Shown here: positions 43,625 through 52,787 of the stretch, one piece after another
Layout of the letters: the number at the start of each line of letters is the position of its first letter
Numbering within the stretch: position 1 is the first letter of the stretch
Notes under the pieces: model-generated
Told to the model about the DNA's origin: nothing
The model's input: only the letters and a program-made list of their open reading frames with translations
Databases searched by the model: none
NCBI GenBank assembly: GCA_965119745.1
Contig: OZ221973.1
Coordinates: 1,612,001 to 1,676,000 of the forward strand
Reading direction: 5' to 3'
Source of the DNA: CAJFUR01 sp904420575
GTDB lineage: Bacteria; Actinomycetota; Coriobacteriia; Coriobacteriales; Eggerthellaceae
Length of the DNA: 64,000 nucleotides
Translations under genes and position numbers: made by a program

Positions 43625-43852
43625 ATGTGCTTCAGACCGGCCGACGCGAACTTCAAGAGGCGTTGCAACGCCTGCGGCGCCGAGGTGGAGGTGGGGATGG
43701 AGAAGTGCCCTGCATGCGGAGAGGAAATGCCGCCCATGCCCGGCATGCCGGGAGCAGCTCCCGGCGCTCCAGCCGCTCCCGGCGCGCCGAAGTCTCCTGC
43801 GGCGCCTGCGCGCCCTGGCGCCCCCAAAGCGCCGGGGGCGCCGACGGACTGA
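43625..43852 (+). CDS. Small zinc-ribbon protein with a Pro/Ala-rich tail, module 1
   Basis: A 75-residue protein with AAAGGA before ATG 43625. Two CxxC pairs (CNACG and CPACG, residues about 15-32) form one zinc ribbon. The rest is low-complexity (PGMPGAAPGAPAAPGAP and similar). It lies 60 bases after the ferredoxin gene. The tail looks like a flexible linker, possibly for binding a partner. Similar micro-proteins with zinc ribbons occur at 45566 and 59327. Confidence 0.72.
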   Translation: MCFRPADANFKRRCNACGAEVEVGMEKCPACGEEMPPMPGMPGAAPGAPAAPGAPKSPAAPARPGAPKAPGAPTD

Positions 43853-44003
43853 TCGGCTCCCTCTGGGCCCCCAAGCGTCGCCACCGATGCTTGGAGGCCC
43901 AGGAAGTCGGGCTTCAGCGGATTCAAGCAGAGGGGGAAAGGGGGCGGCGTCTGACTCTTCCGAGCGCCACAATTTTTCGGCTCGCCAGTGAAAGGGGTTT
44001 TCA
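43853..44003 (+). terminator. Hairpin region between zinc-ribbon gene and transporter
   Basis: TGGGCC-CCCAAGC (43866-43878) pairs with GCTTGGAGGCCCA (43890-43902) as an interrupted stem. No strong T-run follows, so it may reduce rather than stop transcription into the transporter. Confidence 0.45.
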
Positions 44004-45401
44004 ATGGATGTGTTTGCCGTCGTCGCGACGCTTGTCTGCATCGCCGTGGTCATTCTGGCATGCATAAAGAAATACAACGTGCTGGTCACGTTGTTGGTCA
44101 TGGGCTTCGTGGGCTTCGCCTGCGCCACCGTCGTCACGGGCGGTTCGGTGGCCGGCGACAAGTCCGACGGGTTCGTGTGGTTCGACGTCTTCGAGATGTT
44201 CACCAGCTCCACCACCTCCACCTTCACGGCCATGGGGTTGGTGGTACTGGTGGTCATGGCGTATTCCGACTTCATGGGCAAGATCAAGGCGTCCAACATG
44301 TTCGCCGGCATCATTGCCATTCCGCTGGGCAAGATCAAGTCCAAGGCCGTCATTCTCGTGCTGGCCTCCGAATTGGCGCTGCTCATCCATTGGGTGGTGC
44401 CGTCGGGCATGGGATGCTTCATGGTATGCATGGCCACGCTGTTCCCCGCCCTCATTGCGTGCGGGTGCAACCCGGTGTCGTCTGCCGTGGCGCTTTTGAT
44501 CGGCGCCAACACGGCGTCCGGCCCGGCCAGTTCGCTGACGCTTTTGAGCTTGCAGACGGTCGGGTCCGCCGCCACCGCCGCCGACGCGTTCATGACGTAC
44601 GGCATCGTCATGCCGCTCGTGGTGGTCCTGTGTGGCGGCATCGTCAACGTCGTGTGGTCGGCCATCGTCGAGAAGCGCGGCGGCGCCACGGGCACTACCG
44701 AGCCGGTCAACGTGGACATCAAGGAACTGGGCGTTCCCTATTGGTACGGGCTCATGCCCGTCGTGCCGCTCGTGTTGGTGCTCGTGTTCAGCAAGATGGT
44801 CGTGGGAAGCATCGTCATCGGCATTCCGGCCGCCTACATCATGTGCTACGTGACGTTCTTCTTCGTGCATCTGCTGGTCGTGAAGCACGGCGAGCGCAAG
44901 ACCGCCTTCAACGAATACGGCGAAGGCTTCTGGGAGGACATGGGCAAGCGGTTCGGCCAAGTGGTGTCCATCGTCATTCTGGGCGCGTTCTTCGGTGCGG
45001 CCATGACGAAGCTGGGAGGCGTCACGGTCATCGTGAACTTCCTGCTGAACAGCCTGGGGCTGGGATACGTGCCCATCCTGTTCATCTGCTTCGTGCTGTT
45101 CTACGTCATGGGCGCCATCGGCGGCACCACCATGGCCATCTCGGTCATCATGCCGGTGGTGGGGGCAGCCGCCGTTGCGGCCGGAGCGTCGGCCGAGGCG
45201 TTGACGGCCATTGCGGTCATCTTCACGTTCGGGGCGGGCTCCTACTGCTTGTTCGCGCAGCCATACGACCCGAAGGTGCTGTTCATCAGCCAGATGTACG
45301 GCGTGGACGTCATGTACGTGCTGAAGCGCACCGTGATCCCGGCCGTTGCGGCCGCTCTCGTCACGTTCGTCTTCGGCGCGCTGGTCTACGGGTTCGTCTA
45401 G
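44004..45401 (+). CDS. DcuC-like anion/dicarboxylate transporter
   Basis: A 465-residue membrane protein with about 12 helices. The order (N-terminal helices, KYNVLVTLLVMGFVGF, then GKIKSKAVILVLASELALLI, and a repeated ASGPASS / GGTTMA segment in each half) fits the DcuC group of the ion-transporter superfamily. Module context suggests uptake of the substrate of molybdoenzyme 1 or exchange of substrate for product. AAAGGGG precedes the start. A strong hairpin follows the stop. Which compound is carried cannot be told. Confidence 0.82.
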   Translation: MDVFAVVATLVCIAVVILACIKKYNVLVTLLVMGFVGFACATVVTGGSVAGDKSDGFVWFDVFEMFTSSTTSTFTAMGLVVLVVMAYSDFMGKIKASNMFAGIIAIPLGKIKSKAVILVLASELALLIHWVVPSGMGCFMVCMATLFPALIACGCNPVSSAVALLIGANTASGPASSLTLLSLQTVGSAATAADAFMTYGIVMPLVVVLCGGIVNVVWSAIVEKRGGATGTTEPVNVDIKELGVPYWYGLMPVVPLVLVLVFSKMVVGSIVIGIPAAYIMCYVTFFFVHLLVVKHGERKTAFNEYGEGFWEDMGKRFGQVVSIVILGAFFGAAMTKLGGVTVIVNFLLNSLGLGYVPILFICFVLFYVMGAIGGTTMAISVIMPVVGAAAVAAGASAEALTAIAVIFTFGAGSYCLFAQPYDPKVLFISQMYGVDVMYVLKRTVIPAVAAALVTFVFGALVYGFV

Positions 45402-45409
45402 GGTGTGCC

Positions 45410-45465
45410 GCCGGTGCCCGCGAGAGGCCGGCCGCGCCGGGGCGCGGTCTCTTGCGGGCACCGGC
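45410..45465 (+). terminator. Strong hairpin after the DcuC-like gene
   Basis: GCCGGTGCCCGC (45410-45421) and GCGGGCACCGGC (45454-45465) are perfectly complementary over 12 bp, with a GC-rich inner stem extending it. There is no T-run, but position nine bases after the stop supports transcription termination or mRNA end protection. Confidence 0.65.
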
Positions 45466-45565
45466 TCGCGTCATGGGCGACGCCTCGTGTCCGCGACGGC
45501 TCGGGCATGGCGTTGCCCCTACAAGGGGCCGGCGGGTTGTGCGGGCGTGTTGGAAAGGGGCCAGG

Positions 45566-45775
45566 ATGTCTGGATGCGATGGCTATGTTTGCATGGGTTG
45601 CGGGAAGTGCTACGGCATTTCGGCAAAAGGCAAGCCGGGCCAGGACGTGTGCCTGGTGTGCGGCATGCCGCTTGCTCCGGGCGAGGGGCGGTGTTCCCGC
45701 TGCGGCTCGCCAGCGGTGAGGCCCCTTGACGCCCGCCTTGCGCGCAAGGCGTCGGGCGGGCATCGTTTTAAGTGA
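45566..45775 (+). CDS. Small double-zinc-ribbon protein
   Basis: A 69-residue protein with AAAGGGG upstream of ATG 45566. It has four CxxC pairs: CMGCGKC, CLVCG and CSRCG among them, so two zinc-binding knuckles are likely. The C-terminus is basic (RPLDARLARKASGGHRFK). It is separated from the transporter by the hairpin and from the next gene by 112 bases. A fold like rubredoxin-type zinc ribbons is plausible, but it lacks the spacing of true rubredoxins. Confidence 0.7.
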   Translation: MSGCDGYVCMGCGKCYGISAKGKPGQDVCLVCGMPLAPGEGRCSRCGSPAVRPLDARLARKASGGHRFK

Positions 45776-45887
45776 GCGTTCGGGTTTGCTTCGCCGATCC
45801 CAGCTGCGCCGGCGGGTCTTCGTGTTATGAAGGGAGTGCGTTCGGGGAGGCGGGCAGGAAGGCGTTTTCGACGGTTGCAAAGGGGGC

Positions 45888-47315
45888 ATGATGCAACTAC
45901 TGCTTCTGGTTCTCATCTACGTTGCCATCACCTGCGTCATCGGGTTCGTGCTCACGAAGCGGAGCCGCAGTTCCGGTGAATTCATGGTCGCCAAGAACCA
46001 GCTGTCGCTCGGCATGCTGGTCGTTTTGCTGTTCGGCGAGATCATAGCGGCGTCGTCGACGACGGGCTCTGCCCAAGGGGGCTACGACCAAGGAATATCG
46101 GCGATCTGGATATTTGCGGGCCGCGGCCTCGGCGCCCTTCTGTTCGTGGTGGTTCTGGCCCGGTTCTTCACCGAGGCGGGCAAGGCGGGCGTCATGTCCA
46201 TTCCGGAAGCGTTCGGCTGGCGTTTCGACGGCAAGACGCGCATCCTGGTCACCATCGTCATCCTCATACCCCTCATGCTCATGTGCTCGACGCAGGTCAA
46301 GGCATGTGCGGCGTTGCTCTCGCAAATGCTGGAGGTGGACGTCGTGCCGCTCGTCGTGGCCATCGGCGTTTTGTTCGGGGTGTTGGCCTGCACGGGGCTC
46401 AAGGGAATCGCCAACATGAACCTCTTCCATTCGGCGGTCATCTTCTTCGGCGTGCTTGTCGTGACGGTGGCCTGCGTGAACTTCGTGGGAGGTCCGGGAT
46501 CCCTGTTCGAACGCGTCCCTGCGGAATACCGGGACTTCCTGTACCCAAGCGCCGCAAAGATCGGCGGGGACTTCTTTTCTGCCGTGCTTGCCTTCGCGGT
46601 GGCGGTCACTCCTGCAAACGCCTGCTTCAGCTCCACCGACATCGGGAAGAACGGGAAGGGGCTGTGCATAGCCGGTTCGCTCACCATCGTCTACGCGTTT
46701 TTCCCCGTGCTGATCGGGCTCTCTGCCGCCATCGCCCTGCCGGGTGCCGATTCGAACTCCATCATCTACGCCATGCCCAGCTTCGTGTCGCCGTGGCTGG
46801 GAACCCTCATTGCCGTGGCCATTCTGGCCATCGTCCTCTCTTCTGCCCCGTTTTTGTTCCTGAGCGCTTCCACCATCCTCGTGCGCGACGTCTTCGTGCC
46901 GGTCATGGGCAACGCGAAGACCGACGCTTGGCAGCTGAGGCTGTCCAAACTGCTCGTCATTCCCGTGACGGTGGCCGCCATACTGTTCGCCCTCAACACC
47001 GACTCCATCTTCTCGCAGATCATCGGTGCGGCCCATATCAAGGCGACCGCTGCGATCGTCCTGATCGCCGGCGTGTACTGGAAAAGGCTCACCAACCATG
47101 CGGCGTTTTCCGCGCTTTTGGTCTCGGGCGTGCTGTCTATCGTCTGGTTCTTCTCCGGGGACGTTTTCGGCATGCAGATCGAGGCGTTCTGGCCGGCTTT
47201 GGCCATAAGCGTGTTTTTGATGGTCGTGGTCACGCTGCTTGACCGGAAACACCAGTTCGAAGACTTCGAGCGGTACCATGCGCAATGGAAAGGGGAAGCG
47301 AAGCCGCAGGCATAA
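45888..47315 (+). CDS. Sodium:solute symporter family (SSS) transporter
   Basis: A 475-residue protein with about 13 membrane helices. SSS features are visible: GEFMVAKNQLSLGMLVVLLF in helix 1-2, GSAQGGYDQGISAIW, the sodium-site helix VTPANACFSSTDIGK, and GVYWKRLTNHAAF near the end. ATG 45888 or the next ATG (45891) follow AAAGGGGG. It ends at a bidirectional terminator shared with the opposite-strand ferredoxin of module 2. It probably brings in a substrate of one of the neighbouring molybdoenzymes. Confidence 0.9.
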   Translation: MMQLLLLVLIYVAITCVIGFVLTKRSRSSGEFMVAKNQLSLGMLVVLLFGEIIAASSTTGSAQGGYDQGISAIWIFAGRGLGALLFVVVLARFFTEAGKAGVMSIPEAFGWRFDGKTRILVTIVILIPLMLMCSTQVKACAALLSQMLEVDVVPLVVAIGVLFGVLACTGLKGIANMNLFHSAVIFFGVLVVTVACVNFVGGPGSLFERVPAEYRDFLYPSAAKIGGDFFSAVLAFAVAVTPANACFSSTDIGKNGKGLCIAGSLTIVYAFFPVLIGLSAAIALPGADSNSIIYAMPSFVSPWLGTLIAVAILAIVLSSAPFLFLSASTILVRDVFVPVMGNAKTDAWQLRLSKLLVIPVTVAAILFALNTDSIFSQIIGAAHIKATAAIVLIAGVYWKRLTNHAAFSALLVSGVLSIVWFFSGDVFGMQIEAFWPALAISVFLMVVVTLLDRKHQFEDFERYHAQWKGEAKPQA

Positions 47316-47317
47316 GG

Positions 47318-47352
47318 GAAGCCTCCGGAGCCGTGCTGGTTCCGGAGGCTTC
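47318..47352. terminator. Bidirectional terminator between converging genes
   Basis: GAAGCCTCCGGA (47318-47329) and TCCGGAGGCTTC (47341-47352) are perfectly complementary over 12 bp, between the symporter stop and the ferredoxin stop. Confidence 0.85.
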
Positions 47353-47378
47353 TTCGCGCGGAAGAATGCTGCCCTCTG

Positions 47379-47729
47379 CTAGCGCCGCCTCGGCGTGAGC
47401 AGCAAATAGCGGCTGTCCCCGTCTACCTTCTTTACCAGGTCTTCCATTTCCCCATACGCCATGCACCATGCCTGGCAATGCTGCACGCACATGGGCATCT
47501 TTCCCTTGGAGGTGCGGTCTTCGCACAGGGTGCACGCCTTCGTGAGGGCCGGCACCCAGGTCCACTCCCATTTCTGATTGCCGCGCGACTCGCCTGCGTA
47601 CTGGTAGGGGCCTATCTCGGAAACCTTGATGCCGAATTCGCCTTCAGGCAGGCCCAGATGCTTCTTGCAAGCCACTTCGCAGCTATGGCACCCCGTGCAG
47701 AATTCGTAATTGACCAGAATACCTTTCAT
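47379..47729 (-). CDS. Ferredoxin-like 4Fe-4S subunit of molybdoenzyme 2
   Basis: A 116-residue cytoplasmic electron-transfer subunit, starting 13 bases after the molybdoenzyme stop. Motifs CTGCHSCEVACKK, CTLCEDR and CVQHCQAWC give about ten cysteines. A short insertion (SRGNQKWEW) distinguishes it from its paralogues at 43227 and 57628. No transmembrane or signal segment. It forms one operon with the catalytic subunit. Confidence 0.9.
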   Translation of the reverse strand: MKGILVNYEFCTGCHSCEVACKKHLGLPEGEFGIKVSEIGPYQYAGESRGNQKWEWTWVPALTKACTLCEDRTSKGKMPMCVQHCQAWCMAYGEMEDLVKKVDGDSRYLLLTPRRR

Positions 47730-47741
47730 GGCAGGCTCCTT

Positions 47742-50216
47742 CTACTTGACGTTCTCGGCATAGACCCAATGGCGCTTGTTGCTGCCGACCATCTCCCCAG
47801 GCGTGTAGTCGCCGAACCCGCCATGCTCTATCACCTGGTCGGTGGGAAGCAGGTCGCCCTCCCGATAGGGATAGACCTTCACGATGGAGTTCTTGATTGG
47901 CGCCCCGACGCCGCCATGGCCGTACACGAAGGGCGTGAGCACGTTGTTGGGGTTCGAGTCGAACGTGCCGAACAGGCGAGGCTCTGCGCCTTCCTGCTCA
48001 GGGAACCACCATCCGTGCTCTGCATGGATGACGCCGGGGGCGACCCGCGGCGTCACCTGCGCCACCTGGCGGAAGCGGCCATGCCAGTTCTCTATCCACA
48101 CCCACTCGCCATCGGTGATGCCGTACTTCTCGGCGTCTTCGGGGTTGATCATCGCGAGCGGCCATTGGTGGAACTCGCGCATGGTGGGCAGTTGGCGATG
48201 CTCGGAGTGGAAGAATTCGAAGGAGCGGCCTCCACATGCCATGATGAGCGGGTATTCCTCGAACAGCTCGGGCGTGGTGAGGGGGCCTTGAGGGGGCTCG
48301 GTATGGGCGGGGGTGTTCGGGAATCCCCAGAAAGTGTAGGTCATGGGCGTGAGCTCCACGCGACCCGAGGTGGTGTTGAAGCCCATCTTGCCATCGGGGC
48401 GCAGCAGGCCTTTCGCATACTTCTCGTACTGGCTGTTCCATTCGTCGTAGGCCCAGCCGCCCGATTCCACCAGCTCGTCGAACGACATGCCGATGCCTCC
48501 CTTCAGCGTGTCGGCGATGCCGCCCTCCAGCGAGGCGCCCATAGCTATGCCGTCGCCGCCGTCGAGGAACCACTGCACGAAGTCGACGTCGGTCTTCCAG
48601 CCGAACTCCCTCTCCATGAGCTCGGGGTTGAGCAGGTTGCACAAATCGACCGTCACCTGCTCGTCGGTGCGCGCCTCGTAGTATTGGGTGACCTTTTTCG
48701 TTGCGCGGACCGGGAACCACCAGGCGCGGGCGTTGTTGCGCTCGCAGCACATGGCCGTGGGCAGCACGATGTCGGCCACGGCCACGGCGGTAGGCGTCAT
48801 GAACGGGTCGAACACCACGTTGAAAGGCGACTTCAGCATGGCTTCGCGCCAGCGGGGCGCGTCCTGGCCGGCGCAGGCGAGGCCGTTCGTCCCTTGCAGC
48901 CAGATCATGTCGATGGGATAGTCGTCGCCCAGGGCGTTCTGGCCTGCCTCGAGCGCATGCAGGCAGCCGTCGGGGTGTGCCGAGGCGCACAGGTCGGCCC
49001 CGTCGACGCCCAGCGAGCGGCGCACGTTCAGCTTGCGGCCTTCGGCTTCCTGCGGAACGAACTTCTCGCCCGACGCGTAGTTGGCGTTGATCTCGAAGGC
49101 GTTGTGGACGAGGATGTTGCCGCCCGGTTGGTCCAAGTTGCCGCAGATGGCCATGAGGTCGCAATGTGCCAGGTTGGTGGCCATGGCGCCCAGCTGCTGG
49201 TCGTTGGCGAGGCCCCATTGAATGGTGCTGTGGTTGCCGGAGGCGTACAGGCGCGCCGCCCCGCGGATGTCCTCGGCGGGAACCCCGGTGATCTCGGCCG
49301 CCCATTCGGGCGTGAAGTCCTTCACCGATTCCACCAGCTCTTCATAGCCGGCGCACCAGCAGCTGATGAACTCGTGGTCCACCAGGTCTTCGGAGGTGAC
49401 CACCTGCAGCCAGGCGCACGCCAGGGCGGCGTCGGTGCCGGGGCGCAGCTGCAGGAAGTAGTCGGCGCGTGCGCCCCACCAGGTCAGGCGCGGGTCGACG
49501 GAGATGACTTTCGACCCCATGAGCACGCAGTAGGCAAGCCAGTGGCCCAGGTAGCCGTCGGCGTTGGATGCCAGGGGCTCGTTGCCCCACACCACGATGA
49601 CCTCGGGAAGCTTCCACGTCTCTTCCGCGTAGCGCTTCGGGTGGGCGATGGCCGCATCGGCCAGCGCGTAGTCGCCCAAAGGAGCGATGGCGCCCACGAG
49701 CCGGGGCATGTAGCACGACCAGCCGCTGAGCACCGGGTTGAGGTTCGGCGTTTTGAAGGCGATGTGCGCGAGCATGGGGTTTTGCCAGGTGATGGCGCGG
49801 CCGGTTCCGTGGCAGATGAGGATGGCCTCGGGCCCGTGCGTGGCCCAGATGCTGCGGACGTTCTTGCAGATCTCGTCGTACGCCTCTTCCCAGGTGATGC
49901 GTTCCCACTTGTTCTCGCCGCGCGCGCCCGTGCGGCGAAGGGGATACTTCAGACGGTCGGGATGATTGACCGCCTCGACCAAGTCGAGGCAGCGCATGCA
50001 GAGCTTCCCTCCCGAGTACGGTTGGAACGGATCGCCCTCGACCTTTTCGAGCTTGCCGTCCTTGGTGTAGAACAAGATGCCGCAGGAGTCGTGGCAGCCG
50101 GGAGGGGTGTACTGGTTCCCCCTCGTCACGGTATAGCCGTCTTCTTCCCACTGCCATTCGCCTTGGTGATAGGCGGCGGGATCGATCGAGTCCAGATACT
50201 CTTGATACGTCAGCAT
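47742..50216 (-). CDS. Molybdopterin enzyme of the catechol-dehydroxylase/acetylene-hydratase-like group, module 2
   Basis: An 824-residue cytoplasmic enzyme, the longest of the three paralogues. ATG 50216 follows GAGAGGAGACC; upstream in-frame sequence is not protein-like. Cys41, Cys45, Cys73 and Cys76 (PPGCHDSCG ... LCMRC) form the Fe-S site, and Cys168 in SGWSCYMPR is the presumed molybdenum ligand. The cysteine found seven residues ahead of the first ligand in the other two enzymes is absent. A C-terminal extension after the molybdopterin domain (YPYREGDLLPTDQVIEHGGF) is unique here. The nearest regulator is a TetR gene 1.6 kb upstream on the other strand. Confidence 0.86.
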   Translation of the reverse strand: MLTYQEYLDSIDPAAYHQGEWQWEEDGYTVTRGNQYTPPGCHDSCGILFYTKDGKLEKVEGDPFQPYSGGKLCMRCLDLVEAVNHPDRLKYPLRRTGARGENKWERITWEEAYDEICKNVRSIWATHGPEAILICHGTGRAITWQNPMLAHIAFKTPNLNPVLSGWSCYMPRLVGAIAPLGDYALADAAIAHPKRYAEETWKLPEVIVVWGNEPLASNADGYLGHWLAYCVLMGSKVISVDPRLTWWGARADYFLQLRPGTDAALACAWLQVVTSEDLVDHEFISCWCAGYEELVESVKDFTPEWAAEITGVPAEDIRGAARLYASGNHSTIQWGLANDQQLGAMATNLAHCDLMAICGNLDQPGGNILVHNAFEINANYASGEKFVPQEAEGRKLNVRRSLGVDGADLCASAHPDGCLHALEAGQNALGDDYPIDMIWLQGTNGLACAGQDAPRWREAMLKSPFNVVFDPFMTPTAVAVADIVLPTAMCCERNNARAWWFPVRATKKVTQYYEARTDEQVTVDLCNLLNPELMEREFGWKTDVDFVQWFLDGGDGIAMGASLEGGIADTLKGGIGMSFDELVESGGWAYDEWNSQYEKYAKGLLRPDGKMGFNTTSGRVELTPMTYTFWGFPNTPAHTEPPQGPLTTPELFEEYPLIMACGGRSFEFFHSEHRQLPTMREFHQWPLAMINPEDAEKYGITDGEWVWIENWHGRFRQVAQVTPRVAPGVIHAEHGWWFPEQEGAEPRLFGTFDSNPNNVLTPFVYGHGGVGAPIKNSIVKVYPYREGDLLPTDQVIEHGGFGDYTPGEMVGSNKRHWVYAENVK

Positions 50217-50765
50217 GCGGTCTCCTCTCTGGTTCTCTCGACAAAGAAGGAGCGTCTCCGACTTGTGGCAAGGGCCGGCCTTTCCTCTGCCGCGAAAGGC
50301 GCTGCGACGGGTCGTCGCCGGCATGATGCCCGGTGCCATGCGGCGTGCTCCCTGCCTCAACGATACCGACCCAAGAGGGGGGAATCGAGAAACAAAACGG
50401 GTCCCGTGTCTCATCGCTGAAGGGCCGCAAACGAGTTGCCTCATGATAGGAAGCGGCTTGCGACATGGTGTTACTCCGATGCCGGCTTTGGATGCACGAG
50501 CCGGGCCGCCGTCGCGCGCAACGCTTCGCCTCCGCGTGCCACCGGCGGGACGCGGGATTTTTGGTAACATATGAGTGACAGCGGCCGGCCGAACCGCCGC
50601 CGCGTGGCGCTCGGGCATCCGGCCCGATGGCGGGATGCGGGTCCTGCTGCGGCGGTCGATGCGCGCGTCGCGCGCCGTGCGCCTCGGCCGGACGGGAAGT
50701 TTTCGAAGGGGGCTCGAAATGTCGATGGTCCACACGATCCCTTTGTCCCATGCAGGGAAGCAGGC
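50217..50765. other. Divergent intergenic region between module 2 and DUF4003 gene
   Basis: No gene is supported in these 549 bases; the open plus-strand frame from 50571 is Arg/Pro-rich without protein character. TTTTTGGTAACAT near 50,560 resembles a promoter -10 region for the plus strand. No dyad of more than 8 bp stands out. Confidence 0.45.
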
Positions 50766-51788
50766 ATGAGGGCGCAAACGGAAGAGGCCTTGGACGTCTT
50801 CGTTCGGGCGCATTCCTCCTTTCGGCGTTCGTTTCCCCTCCATGACGGATTCGCGCACGTGGCGTGCGCGCTCATGTGCGTGCCGTATGGCGCGCCCTGC
50901 GAGCCTCGGGCGGTCCGCGAGTGCGCGTCGCTCGTGAAAAAGACGGCCGGACTGACGAATCCGTACCGCGCCAGGCTCGTCCTCCCCACGGCGTCGCTTC
51001 TCTCTCTGTCCGGATCTGCGGAAAGCCATCTGAACCGTGCGCTCGCCTTGTGGGGGAGAGCGAGCGCGGCCTTCGGCAAGGACGACTACCTGGCGGTTGC
51101 GGCGCTTCTTTGCGCCGGAGCCCCGCTTCCTTCTTTGGAAGAGGGCGGGGATGCGGCCTGCCTGGTGCGCCGCGCCCAAGGGCTTCGCGACGCCGTCAAG
51201 GGGAGGGGCGCCCGCCTCGTGGGAGGGAACTTCGCGTCGCTGTGCCTGCTGGCGGCCTGGGCTGGCATGTCGGAAAACGGGTTCGTGCGCGACGTGGAGC
51301 GTGGACATGCCGTGCTGGCCGAGCGGTTCGGGGATGCCCGGGGGCTGCAAACCTGCGCCCACGTGCTTTCGCTTGCAGGCGGAGACGTGGAAGGCAACGC
51401 CCGCAGGACGACGTCGCTCTATGATGCGCTGTTGGCGCGGGGCTGCGCCTGCGGCACGTCTTACGAGCTGTCGTCGCTGGCGTCTTTGGCCGTCGTGGGA
51501 GACGGGCCGCAAGGAGACGGGTCGTTGGAGGCGGAGGTCGCGGAAGCCGCCCGGTGGCTCGGCGGCCGGCGCGGCTTCGGGGCGTTCAGCCCGGTCACCA
51601 GCGTGCAGCGCGTTCTGGTCGCATGCTCGGCGGTTGCCTGGGGATTCGTGCGCGACAAGGCAAGGCCTGCTTCCCCTCCGATCATGCCGGGAGGCGCGGG
51701 CCCCGGTGGCTCGTTAGCGCTTGCCGGGTCGTTCCTCACCGCGGCGACGACGCTGGCGGAAGCGAGCGGCATAGCCGTGGGGCTGTAG
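50766..51788 (+). CDS. DUF4003 family protein
   Basis: A 340-residue cytoplasmic helical protein. ATG 50766 follows AGGGAAG; the frame is open upstream but unlike protein. Features of DUF4003 proteins: SFRRSFPLHDGFAHVACALM at the start, the SLCLLAAWAGMSE segment and the late VQRVLVACSAVAWGFV. The family's function is not established; members occur beside redox and transport genes. The TetR gene starts 42 bases after the stop, so these two are probably co-transcribed. Confidence 0.72.
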   Translation: MRAQTEEALDVFVRAHSSFRRSFPLHDGFAHVACALMCVPYGAPCEPRAVRECASLVKKTAGLTNPYRARLVLPTASLLSLSGSAESHLNRALALWGRASAAFGKDDYLAVAALLCAGAPLPSLEEGGDAACLVRRAQGLRDAVKGRGARLVGGNFASLCLLAAWAGMSENGFVRDVERGHAVLAERFGDARGLQTCAHVLSLAGGDVEGNARRTTSLYDALLARGCACGTSYELSSLASLAVVGDGPQGDGSLEAEVAEAARWLGGRRGFGAFSPVTSVQRVLVACSAVAWGFVRDKARPASPPIMPGGAGPGGSLALAGSFLTAATTLAEASGIAVGL

Positions 51789-51829
51789 CGGGGCGGATGG
51801 CGGGGTTTCCACAGGGGGGGGTAGGTTGC

Positions 51830-52492
51830 ATGGACACGAGCTTGGGCAATCGGATAGCCATAGTGCAGGCCATGTCGGCGCTGATCGAGGAAACGACGCT
51901 CGACAAGATGGGGGTTTCGGCCATCTGCGAGCGCGCGGGGCTGTCGCGCGCCACGTTCTACCGGCTTTTTTCCTGCAAGTACGACGTGCTGCAATGGCTC
52001 ATTTCCGTTTACAGCGAAGCGGGGTTGGACGAGATAGGCAGGTCGCTCACGTGGCACGAGGGCTTGGCGCGCACGACCAAGGGCCTCAACCTTCACGCCA
52101 AGCTCCTGTTCGCGGCCAACAGCACGAAGCAGCCGTTCGAGGCGCCGCGGGAATTCACCTTCGCCAAGCGCCGCGACGTCCTCGTCGAAACCATCAAGGA
52201 ATGGCATCATGTGGAGTTGACGCCGCGCCTGGCTTTTCAGGTGCGGTCCTATGCGCGGCTTTCTGCCATCGTCGCGTCCGAATGGCATCGGGGGCTGTAC
52301 CCCTATTCCGAGGACGAGTACATCGACCTGGTCGAGAGCATCGTGCCGTGCGACCTCCGCAGGCTTTTGGACACGCCCGTCGCTCCCGAAAAGCCGGGTT
52401 CGCGGTTCTCGCTGTTCGACGCTCAGAAGCCGCGGAACCATCTGGCCAAGGCGATGCTCAACATGATTGGCGAAGAGGGGGACGGACGGTAA
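51830..52492 (+). CDS. TetR-family transcriptional regulator
   Basis: A 220-residue repressor. The N-terminal helix-turn-helix spans about 10-50 (MSALIEETTLDKMGVSAICE, then AGLSRATFYRLFSCKYDVLQ). The remaining helical domain would bind a ligand, with LTPRLAFQVRSYARLSAIV as a likely dimer helix. ATG 51830 follows a G-rich stretch. It is the best candidate for control of module 2 and the DUF4003 gene, by proximity only. Confidence 0.88.
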   Translation: MDTSLGNRIAIVQAMSALIEETTLDKMGVSAICERAGLSRATFYRLFSCKYDVLQWLISVYSEAGLDEIGRSLTWHEGLARTTKGLNLHAKLLFAANSTKQPFEAPREFTFAKRRDVLVETIKEWHHVELTPRLAFQVRSYARLSAIVASEWHRGLYPYSEDEYIDLVESIVPCDLRRLLDTPVAPEKPGSRFSLFDAQKPRNHLAKAMLNMIGEEGDGR

Positions 52493-52787
52493 TGCCGCGT
52501 TCGGGCTTTCCGCCTGGCGCCCGCGCCTGCGACGGCGTTTCCGTCGGCGCCTGGCAGGCACGGTTTCTCTCGCAGGTCGCAGGGCCGAGGTCCGCCCTCT
52601 TCGGGGCCGCGTCGAGGCGCGGCAGGAGAGCCGCCGCGCTCGGCTTCCCGCAGACCCTCCGCCGCATTTATATGTAACTTATATAATGGCAATTAAGACG
52701 ACGCCATGATCGCCTCGCACATGCTATGATGACGATGCAACCAAAGAAGTCCCAGGCAAAGAAGTCTCAGACGAGAGAGGAAGCACC
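52493..52787 (+). promoter_or_regulatory. Promoter region of the superoxide reductase gene
   Basis: Noncoding. TTATAT (52668-52673) and ATATAA (52681-52686) form an AT-rich dyad overlapping a -10 TATAAT (52682-52687), in an otherwise GC-rich stretch. A second -10-like TATGAT lies at 52725-52730. The dyad resembles operators of iron or peroxide sensors in general shape, without a clear consensus match. Confidence 0.5.

Noticed and set aside
47742..51512. A single 1,256-codon frame extending the module 2 molybdoenzyme upstream.
   Set aside because: The sequence before ATG 50216 is Arg/Pro-rich, lacks homology to the family and overlaps a clear ribosome site for 50216.
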